The translations under genes and the position numbers were made by a program. A stretch of DNA of 40,221 nucleotides, taken from assembly GCA_023430145.1 (NCBI GenBank), contig JAEZCD010000307.1, positions 1 through 40,221 on the forward strand. The letters are read 5' to 3'. Of the stretch, positions 1 through 10,447 are shown piece by piece. The notes beneath the pieces were generated by a model. It worked only from the letters and a program-made list of their open reading frames with translations, made no database searches and had not been told where the DNA came from. Each line of letters starts with the position of its first letter. Position 1 is the first letter of the stretch. Source of the stretch: Pseudomonadota bacterium (GTDB lineage Bacteria > Pseudomonadota > Alphaproteobacteria > Rhizobiales > Methylopilaceae).

Positions 1-97
1 GATCGTCTCCGCGGGCGGCATCGAGGAATGGCCCGAGATGTCCAAGGACGAGGTCGCCGCCAAGCTGGCGGCCGTGATCGCCGAACGGCTCGCATGA
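1..97 (+). CDS. coaBC: C-terminal end of probable phosphopantothenoylcysteine decarboxylase/ligase (partial)
   Basis: Reading from base 2, an open frame runs to the TGA at 95-97 and gives a 31-residue tail. It contains G-I-E-E-W-P-E-M-S-K-D-E-V followed by an alanine-rich helix. The W-P-x-M-S-K-x-E-V-A pattern is what I recall at the C terminus of bifunctional CoaBC, the coenzyme A enzyme that joins cysteine to 4'-phosphopantothenate and decarboxylates the product. The start lies outside the window. The stop overlaps the next start as ATGA, so the two genes are probably co-transcribed. The call rests on about 30 residues only, so a different enzyme with a similar tail is possible. Confidence 0.55.
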   Translation, partial: IVSAGGIEEWPEMSKDEVAAKLAAVIAERLA

Positions 98-624
98 GCG
101 AAGTGCCCGTTCTGCGCACGGCGCGGCTGGTGCTGCGCGAGCACAGGCCCGACGACCTGCCGGCCTATGCGGCGCTCTGGGCCGACCCGGAGGTGGTGCG
201 CTTCATCGGCGGCGTGCCGTTCACGCGCGAGCAGAGTTGGATGCGCTTCCTGCGCCATTTCGGCATGTGGAGCCTGATGGGCTTCGGCTTCTTCGCGCTC
301 GAGGATCGTGCGACGGGAGCGCTGTGCGGCGAGGCCGGCTTCCTCGAGGCGCGGCGCGAGATTTCTCCCTCGCTCGAGGGCACGCTGGAGACCGGCTGGG
401 CGCTCGCGCCGGCTGCCCAAGGGCGCGGCCTCGCCGAGGAGGCGGTACGAGCTGTGCTCGCCTGGGGCGGCGAGGCGTTCCCCGACAAGCGCAAGACCTG
501 CATGATCGAGACCGGGCACGCCGCCTCGCTGCACATCGCCGAGAAGGTCGGATTTAGGCACTTCGCGAGCGGCACCTACCAGGGCAAGGCGATGGTGCTG
601 TTGGAGATCGTGCCGTCTCGGTGA
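94..624 (+). CDS. GNAT family N-acetyltransferase (RimJ/RimL-like)
   Basis: This 176-residue protein is a single GNAT domain. It begins with the L-R-T-A-R-L-V-L-R strand typical of the RimJ/RimL/Acetyltransf_3 group, followed by R-P-D-D-L. The acetyl-CoA-binding loop is visible as A-A-Q-G-R-G-L-A-E-E-A, matching Q/R-x-x-G-x-G/A. The last strands include the N/H-x-x-S-x-x-I-x-E-K-x-G-F pattern (A-S-L-H-I-A-E-K-V-G-F). Family members transfer acetyl groups from acetyl-CoA to amines of proteins or small molecules; the substrate cannot be told from sequence. I start at the ATG at 94 because it overlaps the upstream stop (ATGA, translational coupling) and the domain begins there. An in-frame upstream start at 28 would lie inside the previous gene. 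Confidence 0.88.
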   Translation: MSEVPVLRTARLVLREHRPDDLPAYAALWADPEVVRFIGGVPFTREQSWMRFLRHFGMWSLMGFGFFALEDRATGALCGEAGFLEARREISPSLEGTLETGWALAPAAQGRGLAEEAVRAVLAWGGEAFPDKRKTCMIETGHAASLHIAEKVGFRHFASGTYQGKAMVLLEIVPSR

Positions 625-682
625 CGAATTCCCGACCAGCCGCATACTCGTCCGGTAGGAGGCGCCAACCCGCCACCGCGTT

Positions 683-779
683 CGTCATCCTGCGCGAAAG
701 CGCAGGATCCATTTTCCTTATCGTTTCAATTAGTTACAGGAAAAAGACTGGATCCTGCGCTTTCGCCCGGGATGACGAC
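683..779. repeat. Long imperfect palindrome (REP-like), probable bidirectional terminator
   Basis: The arm at 683-711 pairs with 749-777 with two mismatches over 29 bases, both near the outer end. The stem restarts inside (TTTTCC 712-717 with GGAAAA 739-744) and leaves a loop of about 21 bases. The outer arms carry GTCATCC and GGATGAC, and the core is GGATCCTGCGCTTTCG. The element lies between two convergent genes, where it could end transcription from both sides. A related single copy of the GGAT...GGATGACGA half occurs at 7151-7180, which suggests a dispersed family rather than a one-off terminator. Confidence 0.8.
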
Positions 780-808
780 CGTGAACGCGACGAGGCCGAA
801 GAAGAACC

Positions 809-2011
809 CTAAGACGAAAACCCCGGCGGCTTCTTCTGCCACTTGTAGCCGGCGCGGCCCTTGGCACGGCCGTATTCGAACAGCGCCGTCATGTAGCCGT
901 GGTCGAACATGCCGGGGTAAGGCACGGTGAAGTCGTTGCCGATGAAGGCGAGGTTGTAGCCGACGCCGTCCCGCTGCGTCGTCAGGTACATGCGGTACAT
1001 GTCGTTGACGCCGCTCGAGGCGAGCAGCGTCGCGATGGCGCGGCCGGCAATCGGCAGCGTCGACCGCTTGGTCTCGTCGAACGGCACGTTCAGCTTGGAA
1101 TTGCGGATGATGTAGGCCGTGCGCCGGCGGGCGTCGGCGGCCGGCGCGTGCTTCAGCGACAGGCTCGGCGGGTAGAGGAAGGCCTGCGCCACCGCGCCGC
1201 CGTCGACATGCAGCTCCTGATACGGCCTACCGTCGATCTCCATGTCGAACATCACCGGCGGAAAGGCGCCCGGAACCGCCGCCGAAGCGAGCAGGATGCG
1301 GCGCATCAGCGTGTGCGCCATGGGGTGCTTGCTCTTGGCGATGGCGCCGATGTTCCAGATCACCGGCCGGCCGGCATCGAGATTGGTGGTGGCGATCAGC
1401 AGCAGCCGCCCGCGGTCGTATTCCCGGGCGATGTCGGCGATCACCGGCTCGCTGAGATACTGGGTGATGACGCCGTAGAGCGGCGAGGTGTCGCCGAGCG
1501 CGTCGTCGGTGACGGCGGCGAGGATGCCGCGCGGGATGAAGATGTTCTTCTGCGTGATGGTCGTGTACATCGCCGCGAGGTGCGGGTCGTAGCGCTTGCC
1601 GAGGAAGGCGAAGGGGGCGAGCAGCGCACCGGTCGAGATGCCGGTGACGAGCTTGAACTCGGGCCGGGTGCCCTGCTCGGACCAGCCGACGAGGAGGCCG
1701 GCGCCGAAGGCGCCGTCGTCGCCGCCGCCCGAGATGGCGAGGAAGTTCGCCGGCGGCAGCCGGCCGCCGCCGCCGACATGGGCGTAGGCGCGCTCCTTCT
1801 CCAGCGAGCGCAGCGCCTCCGCATACATCGGCGCTGGATCGGCATCGACGAAGAATCGGGCGTTCGGCACGTCGAGGATGCGGGTCTGGTCGAGCTGCGC
1901 CATCGGCACGGCGGCCTGCCGACTCGTCGTCACGCAGCCGGCGAGGCCGAACACGAGCACCCCGGCGGCGGCAAACCGCGCCAGGCCGGCGGCGATACTC
2001 TGCCCAGACAT
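809..2011 (-). CDS. Patatin-like phospholipase, predicted lipoprotein
   Basis: This 400-residue protein begins with a hydrophobic signal ending in a lipobox (L-A-G-C, about residue 26), so it is probably lipidated and anchored in the envelope. The patatin domain starts near residue 95. An S-G-G-G-D-D-G-A-F-G-A-G segment forms the glycine-rich oxyanion region, the nucleophile elbow is G-I-S-T-G (G-x-S-x-G), and D-G-G further on supplies the catalytic Asp of the Ser-Asp dyad. Family members hydrolyse acyl esters of phospholipids or other lipids. I chose the ATG at 2011, preceded on the minus strand by GGACGG and followed directly by the signal peptide. A longer reading to 2041 would need a TTG start. 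It is transcribed toward the palindrome at 683-779. The physiological substrate is unknown. Confidence 0.85.
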   Translation of the reverse strand: MSGQSIAAGLARFAAAGVLVFGLAGCVTTSRQAAVPMAQLDQTRILDVPNARFFVDADPAPMYAEALRSLEKERAYAHVGGGGRLPPANFLAISGGGDDGAFGAGLLVGWSEQGTRPEFKLVTGISTGALLAPFAFLGKRYDPHLAAMYTTITQKNIFIPRGILAAVTDDALGDTSPLYGVITQYLSEPVIADIAREYDRGRLLLIATTNLDAGRPVIWNIGAIAKSKHPMAHTLMRRILLASAAVPGAFPPVMFDMEIDGRPYQELHVDGGAVAQAFLYPPSLSLKHAPAADARRRTAYIIRNSKLNVPFDETKRSTLPIAGRAIATLLASSGVNDMYRMYLTTQRDGVGYNLAFIGNDFTVPYPGMFDHGYMTALFEYGRAKGRAGYKWQKKPPGFSS

Positions 2012-2289
2012 GATCTTTCCGTCCTTCGAGACGGCTCCCAAACTCTTTGTGCCGACGACCGACGGCGTGACAATGATCCTTCACACGGCCGCCCGGCGAT
2101 CAACGGAAAGCCGTCCGCCCGCTACACATCGATCCGCCATGTGTCCCGAAAGCATCAATCGGGGTACGGCGGCCGACGTCTCATCTGAAATGTTCCCTTC
2201 CGGTGACATCCGTAACGAAGATGCCATTGAACAGGGGGCAGGACGCCGCGAGCCTCACATCCGCATCGATAGAGCGACAGGAGACGAAC

Positions 2290-2649
2290 ATGCGGCTGCT
2301 GTTTGCGAGCATCGCACTTCTGCTCGGCGGGCCTGGGACAGCTGTCTCGGCAGAGCTGATTTCGCCCCCGCTGGTCGCCGAGGGAAAGCGCGTGCTGGAC
2401 TGCTATCTCGTCAATATCGGGGACAAGAAGCGTAAGGTGACGATCGAAGTGCTGAACCGCGAGGGCGAGGTGGTCCACACCGTCAAGACCACTCTCGATC
2501 CGTTCGAGGAGGATGTCGCCCGCACCGAGTCCAAGCTCGAGGGCCGTGTCTGCCGCTTCATCGTCGAGGGCAAGAAGAGCGAGTATCGCGGCTCGATCCT
2601 CGTCCGCGAGAACGGCATCGGCGCCATCAGCGCCCTCGCCGCCTACTGA
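2290..2649 (+). CDS. Small exported protein of unknown function
   Basis: This 119-residue protein has an N-terminal signal peptide (M-R-L-L-F-A-S-I-A-L-L-L-G-G, likely cut after V-S-A near residue 20). The mature part is about 100 residues with alternating hydrophobic and charged residues and reads as beta strands (V-T-I-E-V-L-N, V-V-H-T-V-K-T-T). Two cysteines, in D-C-Y-L and R-V-C-R-F, could form one disulfide. The ATG at 2290 is preceded by AGGAGA, a strong ribosome binding site, so the longer frame from 2203 is not used. A GC-rich hairpin terminator follows at 2660. I do not recognise the family; an all-beta periplasmic or surface domain is an inference. Confidence 0.75.
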   Translation: MRLLFASIALLLGGPGTAVSAELISPPLVAEGKRVLDCYLVNIGDKKRKVTIEVLNREGEVVHTVKTTLDPFEEDVARTESKLEGRVCRFIVEGKKSEYRGSILVRENGIGAISALAAY

Positions 2650-2659
2650 GCGCACCTCT

Positions 2660-2686
2660 GGGGGCGGTTCCATAGTCCGCCCCCTT
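2660..2686 (+). terminator. Rho-independent-like terminator after the 2290-2649 gene
   Basis: GGGGGCGG (2660-2667) and CCGCCCCC (2677-2684) form a perfect 8-bp stem around a 9-base loop, followed by only TT. It sits 10 bases after the stop codon. The short T tract makes it weak by strict criteria. Confidence 0.6.
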
Positions 2687-2836
2687 CGCCGACCCCGGTA
2701 GCGTAGCAGTTGCGGCCGCGTGCGAAGCTCGCGACTGCCGGCTCGATGCCCCGACGGCATGCGCTCGAGTCGACGGGTGAGCGCGGCGGATCGCGGCAGC
2801 CGTCCTCGAGAAGCGTGACCGGGGCAATGGCCGCCC

Positions 2837-2871
2837 GGGAAGGGCGCGCGCTCTGTCGCGCGCCGCTTCCC
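2837..2871. promoter_or_regulatory. Strong GC-rich hairpin in the carB leader
   Basis: GGGAAG (2837-2842) pairs with CTTCCC (2866-2871), and GCGCGCG (2844-2850) pairs with CGCGCGC (2857-2863). Small bulges separate the two stems and the loop is CTCTGT. The structure lies 110 bases before the carB start, inside the 332-base gene-free stretch 2650-2981. No T tract follows it and I see no riboswitch or obvious leader peptide in the rest of that stretch. It may be a leader structure affecting carB expression or a remnant of a palindromic repeat. Confidence 0.45.
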
Positions 2872-2981
2872 TCCGCCGCGGACACCGTGTAAAGCACTCG
2901 CTCGACCGACAATCCCCCGATCCATGGCATTCCCGCGGGCATCTTCCGCCGGGACGCGGCCGCGCGCGACAAAACCGAGCA

Positions 2982-6398
<3,417 letters not shown>

Positions 6399-6509
6399 CG
6401 AGCGCGCGCAAGGATCGCGCGACCGGGGTGTCCGAGCATTACAGGGGACGGGTACGGAACCGGAGGAGGTCCGGGGCCGGCCACCTGCTGTTGTGTCGAG
6501 AGAGACGAA

Positions 6510-6986
6510 ATGGAAAAGATCCCAATGACCGCCGCCGGTTACTCGAGCCTCGAGACCGAGCTGAAGCGGCTGCAACAGGTCGAGCGCCCGCGGATCATCC
6601 AGGCCATCTCGGAAGCGCGCTCGCATGGCGATCTCTCCGAGAACGCCGAGTATCACGCCGCCAAGGAGCAGCAGAGCCTGAACGAGGGCCGGATCGCCGA
6701 GCTCGAGAACATGCTCGCGCGCGCAGACGTGATCGACGTCGGCAAGCTGCACGGCGAGACCATCACGTTCGGCGCTACGGTCAAGCTCGTCGACGAGGAC
6801 ACCGACGAGGAGAAGACCTATCAGATCGTCGGCGACGTCGAATCCGACGTCCGCCAGGGCAAGATCTCGATCTCCTCGCCGATCGCGCGCGCTCTCGTCG
6901 GCAAGAAGGTCGGCGACCAGGTCGAGGTCACGACGCCGGGCGGCGGCAAGAGCTACGAGGTGCTCGACGTCCGCTTCGTGGGCTGA
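6510..6986 (+). CDS. greA: Transcription elongation factor GreA
   Basis: This 158-residue protein has the normal length and both GreA domains. The N-terminal coiled coil (about residues 1-75) includes the acidic tip S-D-L-S-E-N-A-E-Y (written here G-D-L-S-E-N-A-E-Y-H-A-A-K), where the D and E residues coordinate metal in the RNA polymerase active site. The C-terminal FKBP-like domain (about 80-158) has the G-D-V-E-S-D segment, I-S-I-S-S-P-I-A-R-A-L-V-G-K and a terminal strand V-L-D-V-R-F-V. GreA rescues backtracked polymerase by stimulating RNA cleavage. The ATG is preceded by GAGAGACGA. It lies downstream of carB on the same strand and may share its transcript. Confidence 0.97.
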   Translation: MEKIPMTAAGYSSLETELKRLQQVERPRIIQAISEARSHGDLSENAEYHAAKEQQSLNEGRIAELENMLARADVIDVGKLHGETITFGATVKLVDEDTDEEKTYQIVGDVESDVRQGKISISSPIARALVGKKVGDQVEVTTPGGGKSYEVLDVRFVG

Positions 6987-7016
6987 GTTCTCGGGCTGAC
7001 AGGCCCCTCGTGCATT

Positions 7017-7141
7017 CCCTCTCCCATGGGGAGAGGCTGCCGCCGAAGGCGGCGGGTGAGGGGTCTACCGGAGCATCAGAACAAGCGCCGTAGCCCCTCA
7101 TCCGGCCGCTTCGCGGCCACCTTCTCCCCCGTGGGAGAAGG
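7017..7141. repeat. RIME-like inverted repeat pair
   Basis: A left unit (7017-7063, beginning CCCTCTCCCATGGGGAGAGG and ending GGTGAGGGG) is an imperfect inverted copy of a right unit (7094-7141, beginning CCCCTCATCCGGCC and ending GTGGGAGAAGG). Each unit also holds its own small palindrome, CTCTCCCATGGGGAGAG on the left and GGCCGCTTCGCGGCC on the right. This is the architecture of the Rhizobium-type intergenic mosaic elements I recall. It fills most of the 307-base stretch between greA and the next ORF and could act as a terminator or RNA-stability element for greA. Confidence 0.8.
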
Positions 7142-7150
7142 AAGAGGTGC

Positions 7151-7180
7151 GGATTCTCCGCCTTCGCGGAGGATGACGAG
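7151..7180. repeat. Solitary half of the 683-779 palindrome family
   Basis: The segment GGATTCTCCGCCTTCGCGG continuing AGGATGACGA resembles the right arm of the 683-779 element (GGATCCTGCGCTTTCGCCCG continuing GGATGACGA). It contains its own 6-bp hairpin, CTCCGC (7156-7161) with GCGGAG (7166-7171). It directly abuts the RIME-like pair, forming a mosaic. Confidence 0.55.
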
Positions 7181-7242
7181 CGCTCTGCGCGAATATTCAA
7201 CTTCAGACGGGCAATCCGCCCTGATGCAGGGATGAAACGAAA

Positions 7243-7274
7243 GTGGCCCGGACGAACCGGGCCACCGTCTTTGC
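7243..7274 (-). terminator. Perfect 9-bp hairpin terminator for the small ORF
   Basis: GTGGCCCGG (7243-7251), loop ACGAA, and CCGGGCCAC (7257-7265) form a perfect stem. Read on the minus strand, the hairpin is followed by TTTCGTTTC, a T-rich tail, and it begins about 30 bases after the stop codon of the ORF at 7294-7377. On the plus strand the tail is CGTCTTTG, so it may also work in that direction. Confidence 0.7.
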
Positions 7275-7293
7275 GCGTTCTTCGACCCCCGCC

Positions 7294-7377
7294 TCAGAGC
7301 GCGCCGATGAGGATCGCGCTCACGAGAGCGAAGGCCGCAAAGGCGGCCAGAAGGTTCATTCGGTAGGTCAGCGACAT
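7294..7377 (-). CDS. Small membrane protein, 27 residues, unknown function
   Basis: An ATG at 7377 opens a 27-codon frame ending at TGA 7294. The peptide has a short polar start (M-S-L-T-Y-R-M-N) followed by a continuous hydrophobic helix (L-L-A-A-F-A-A-F-A-L-V-S-A-I-L-I-G-A-L) long enough to span a membrane. A purine run AGGGGGG lies about 4-10 bases upstream of the ATG and serves as a plausible ribosome binding site. A perfect hairpin with a T-rich tail follows at 7265-7243. Start, Shine-Dalgarno, membrane helix and terminator together suggest a genuine mini-gene, but no homologue is known to me. A 112-codon in-frame extension upstream to 7632 looks like non-coding composition. Confidence 0.5.
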   Translation of the reverse strand: MSLTYRMNLLAAFAAFALVSAILIGAL

Positions 7378-7624
7378 AGGCCCCCCTCGTCGTTGCACCG
7401 AATCAAATACTAACCCGATTAGGGAAGTCGACAAGCGAAAACGATGCTGCAGCGCGGTATCGCTGTGCGACACCGGCGGCGCAAAGGCGAAAAAGCCGCC
7501 AAAACAGCCGGAAAGCCTGTGGATAAGTCGGTTTTCGCCGCCTGGAACCGGGCTTCCCGCCGTGGCGTTGCCCCGGCGACGGGTTCGGCCATCCACGGCC
7601 CACCCACTCCCGAGAGGACGTTCA

Positions 7625-8110
7625 ATGGCCAAGAATCAAGGCGTCGACCGCATCTGGGAAGCGATCGAGGATATCCGCCTCTGCATGCTGACGTCGCAGG
7701 ACGGCGCCACCCTGCGATCGCGGCCGATGGCGGCGACGCCGGATCCGGACGCGCACTGCATCTGGTTCCTGACCGACATTCGCGATCACAAGGACGAGGA
7801 GATCTCCGCGCATCCGCAGGTTTGCGCGGCCTTCGCCGACACGAGGAACAACACCTGGGTGTCGGTCTCCGGCCGGGCGGAGGTCCGCCGCGATCGGTCC
7901 AAGGCGAAGGAGCTCTGGGGCCCCGAGAGCCAAGCCTGGTTCCCGGGCGGCCCGGACGATCCGAACCTCGCTCTGCTCCGCCTCGAGCCCGCGAAGGCCG
8001 AGATCTGGGACGCGACCTCGAGCTCGATCGTCTATGCGCTCGAGACCGCCCGCGCCGCCCTCACCGGCAGCCGGCCGAACCTCGGCGACAACGAGAAGGT
8101 GGCGATGTAG
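7625..8110 (+). CDS. Pyridoxamine 5'-phosphate oxidase-fold protein (general stress protein 26-like)
   Basis: This 161-residue protein has the split-barrel flavin-binding fold of the PNPOx/GSP26 group. The order is an N-terminal helix, then the strands M-L-T-S-Q-D-G-A-T-L-R-S-R-P-M (a signature of the family), H-C-I-W-F-L-T-D, H-P-Q-V-C-A-A-F-A-D and T-W-V-S-V-S-G-R-A-E-V, and finally the W-F-P-G-G-P-D-D-P-N-L-A-L-L-R segment typical of GSP26-like proteins. Relatives bind FMN or F420 and have roles in stress or cofactor handling; the substrate here is unknown. The ATG at 7625 is preceded by GAGAGGAC, which fixes the start, and earlier in-frame codons lack domain similarity. It converges with the exopolysaccharide co-polymerase gene 10 bases downstream. 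Confidence 0.85.
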   Translation: MAKNQGVDRIWEAIEDIRLCMLTSQDGATLRSRPMAATPDPDAHCIWFLTDIRDHKDEEISAHPQVCAAFADTRNNTWVSVSGRAEVRRDRSKAKELWGPESQAWFPGGPDDPNLALLRLEPAKAEIWDATSSSIVYALETARAALTGSRPNLGDNEKVAM

Positions 8111-8120
8111 CCGCCGCGGC

Positions 8121-10268
8121 TCAGGCGGCGAGGCGCTGCTCGTCGTCCGGCGGACGCGTGCCGGGCGACAGCAGCACGACCACGTCCTCGAGGCCTGTCG
8201 CCACGAGCCTTTCGTGCGCGGCCACCGTCGCCGCATCGGCGGCGCCGCCGCTGGCGACGAGAATCGCCGAATCGGAGAGGGCGGCCAGCGGCTCGAGGCG
8301 GCCTTCGGCCTTCGGGCCGATCAGGATCACGAAATCATAGGTGAGGCCGAGCGCGTCGACTGCGATCGCGAGACGCTCGATGGCCTGCCGGTCGAGCGCC
8401 AGCGCCTCGCCGCCGCGCGGGATGAAATGCACCCGCGAGCGCGGATCGCGATGGATCACATCGGCGAATGAGGCGCTGGCGTCGATCAGCTGGGCGAGGC
8501 CCGGTCCGGCCTCTCCGGGAAGGCCGGGCACCGTCTCGCCGACCTCGATCAGCACCACGCGCCGCGAGGCCTCGGTGATCGCCCGGCCGAGCGACAGCGC
8601 CACCGGGCCGGCCGCCGTCTCGCGCGTCGCCGCCGTCATCAGGATGCGCATGCCACGGCCGTCGACGGAGGAGCCCGCCAGTTGCTCGGCGAGCGCGTCG
8701 ACGACGGCGGTATCGGCGGCGTCGACCTTGCCGCGCGCATCGCCGAACGAGTTGGCGAGCGCCGGACGCTCCGCCGCCACCTGCCGCAGCCGGCCATAGA
8801 CGGGCACCTCGCCGAGCGCCGGCGGCATCGCCACCCGCCGCCGGTCCGAGACGGCCGCCGCGGCTGAGCCGCTGCCGACGAACAGCTCGCCCGCTCCGAC
8901 GAGCGTCAGCGACAGCACCAGCGCGCCCATGGTGGCCATCAGAACGATGGCGAGCTTCTTCGGAAAGTACGGCGTCGTCGGCACGGCGCCGCGCGAGATC
9001 ACCCGCGCGTCGGCCACGATCGCCGCCGGGCTCTCGCGCGCGCTCGCCTCGCGGTAGCGGGCGAGCAGCTGCTCGAGCAGATCGCGCTGGGCCTTCGCCT
9101 CGCGCTCGAGAGCGCGCAACTGCACGTTCTCGTCGTTGGCCGCGACCGTCAGCTTCTTCTGCTCCTCGAGGTCGCGGGTCAGCGACTCGACGCGGGCGCC
9201 GGCGAGTCGCGCGTCGTTCTCGAAGGCGCGTGTCAGGCGCTCGGCTTCGGCGCGGATCTGCGCATCGAGGCCGGCGATCTGCGCCGAGAGCTCCTTCATG
9301 CGCGGATGCCCGGCGAGCAGCGTGCGGCTCTCGCTCGCCATCGCCGAGCGCAGCGCGGCCCGCTGCTCGCTGAGCCGCCGCATCAGCTCGGAGTTGGCGA
9401 TCTCGGAGGAGTCGAAGGACTGGCCGGAGGTCAGCATGTCGCGCAGCAGTTGGGCGCGCACCTGGGCCTGCGCCTGCGCGGAGCGTGCCTGCGAGAGCTG
9501 GCTGTTCAGCTCGCCGAGCTGCTGGGCGGCGAGCGTCGTGTTGTTGGCCCCCACGAGCAGGTTGGCGCCGGTCCGCGCGGCGGAGACTTTCGCCTCGGCC
9601 TCCTCGACTCTGGCGCGAAGCTGCTCGACCTCGGCCGCGAGCCATTGCGTTGCGTTGCGCGTCTGCGCCTGCTTGGCGTCGCGCTGCAGGGCGATGTAGG
9701 CGTCCGTCACCTCGTTGACGACGCGGGCGGCGAGCTCCGGATTGGTCGACGAGAATTCCACGCCGATCACGCGCGTCTTCTCGAGCGGATAGACGGTGAG
9801 CCGCGAGCCGAAGGTCTCGATCGCCTGCTCCTCGGCCGACCTCTGCACGGCGGCGCCGTCGAGCCCGAGCGCGCCGAGCACGCGGGAAATAATTCCGCCA
9901 CCGGGCGAGGCGAAGGTCGGATCCTTGGTGAGCCCGAGATCGTTGACGACGCGGCGCGCCAGATCGCGCGACTCGATCAGCTGCACCTGGCTCGCCACCG
10001 TCTCGGCGTCGATGACACCCTGATCGCCGGCACTGCGGTCCGAACGGGTGAAGCTCGACTCGCCCCGCTCGAGCAGCACCAGGCTGGTGGACCGGTAGAG
10101 CGGCGCGACCGTCTGCACATAGCCGATCGAGCCGGCGAGCGCGATCAGGGTCGGCAGGATCACCCAGCGCCGCTTGCGCCAGACGGCGGCGCCGAGCGTG
10201 CGCAGATCGAGATCGCTCTCGCTACGCCCGCCGTCGTCGTCGACAAGCTCAGTCGAGTTCGTACGCAT
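8121..10268 (-). CDS. Exopolysaccharide chain-length determinant/co-polymerase (Wzz/ExoP-like) with degenerate kinase domain
   Basis: This inner-membrane polysaccharide co-polymerase has about 715 residues. An N-terminal transmembrane helix (about 33-53) starts the Wzz domain. Long coiled coils (about 185-415) form the periplasmic arm, and a proline motif (V-P-T-T-P-Y-F-P-K-K) precedes the second membrane helix (about 440-460). The remaining ~250 cytoplasmic residues align in position with the BY-kinase domain of ExoP/Wzc. However, the Walker A site is replaced by T-R-E-T-A-A-G-P-V with no G-K-S/T, and no C-terminal tyrosine cluster is seen, so kinase activity is doubtful. It diverges from the export and assembly genes at 10448-14990. 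The start is either ATG 10268 or GTG 10274, both near GAGAG. Confidence 0.88.
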   Translation of the reverse strand: MRTNSTELVDDDGGRSESDLDLRTLGAAVWRKRRWVILPTLIALAGSIGYVQTVAPLYRSTSLVLLERGESSFTRSDRSAGDQGVIDAETVASQVQLIESRDLARRVVNDLGLTKDPTFASPGGGIISRVLGALGLDGAAVQRSAEEQAIETFGSRLTVYPLEKTRVIGVEFSSTNPELAARVVNEVTDAYIALQRDAKQAQTRNATQWLAAEVEQLRARVEEAEAKVSAARTGANLLVGANNTTLAAQQLGELNSQLSQARSAQAQAQVRAQLLRDMLTSGQSFDSSEIANSELMRRLSEQRAALRSAMASESRTLLAGHPRMKELSAQIAGLDAQIRAEAERLTRAFENDARLAGARVESLTRDLEEQKKLTVAANDENVQLRALEREAKAQRDLLEQLLARYREASARESPAAIVADARVISRGAVPTTPYFPKKLAIVLMATMGALVLSLTLVGAGELFVGSGSAAAAVSDRRRVAMPPALGEVPVYGRLRQVAAERPALANSFGDARGKVDAADTAVVDALAEQLAGSSVDGRGMRILMTAATRETAAGPVALSLGRAITEASRRVVLIEVGETVPGLPGEAGPGLAQLIDASASFADVIHRDPRSRVHFIPRGGEALALDRQAIERLAIAVDALGLTYDFVILIGPKAEGRLEPLAALSDSAILVASGGAADAATVAAHERLVATGLEDVVVLLSPGTRPPDDEQRLAA

Positions 10269-10447
10269 CGGCACTCTCGTACCCTGGACAGACAGTTCCG
10301 CTCGATTAGAAGGAAACCTGGTTGAGAGGACGTTAATGCCTTAATGCGCATTCTCGCCAAGTCCTTCCGGAAACACGAATTGATGATCCGTTAACCTTAA
10401 TCGCCGAGGGTCGGAGCCGCCGGGAAGATGTAAAGGGCTCGGGCCTG
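10269..10447. promoter_or_regulatory. Divergent promoter region of the exopolysaccharide locus
   Basis: This 179-base stretch separates divergent genes and is noticeably AT-richer than its flanks. It contains a direct repeat TTAATGCC-TTAATGCG (10333-10348) and, further right, GTTAACCTTAA near 10391-10401. These are plausible sites for promoters and a shared regulator. I cannot assign -35/-10 boxes with confidence. Confidence 0.45.

Noticed and set aside
28..93. Upstream in-frame start for the GNAT acetyltransferase
   Set aside because: It lies inside the upstream reading frame and adds basic low-complexity residues before the domain. The ATGA overlap at 94 is a better start.
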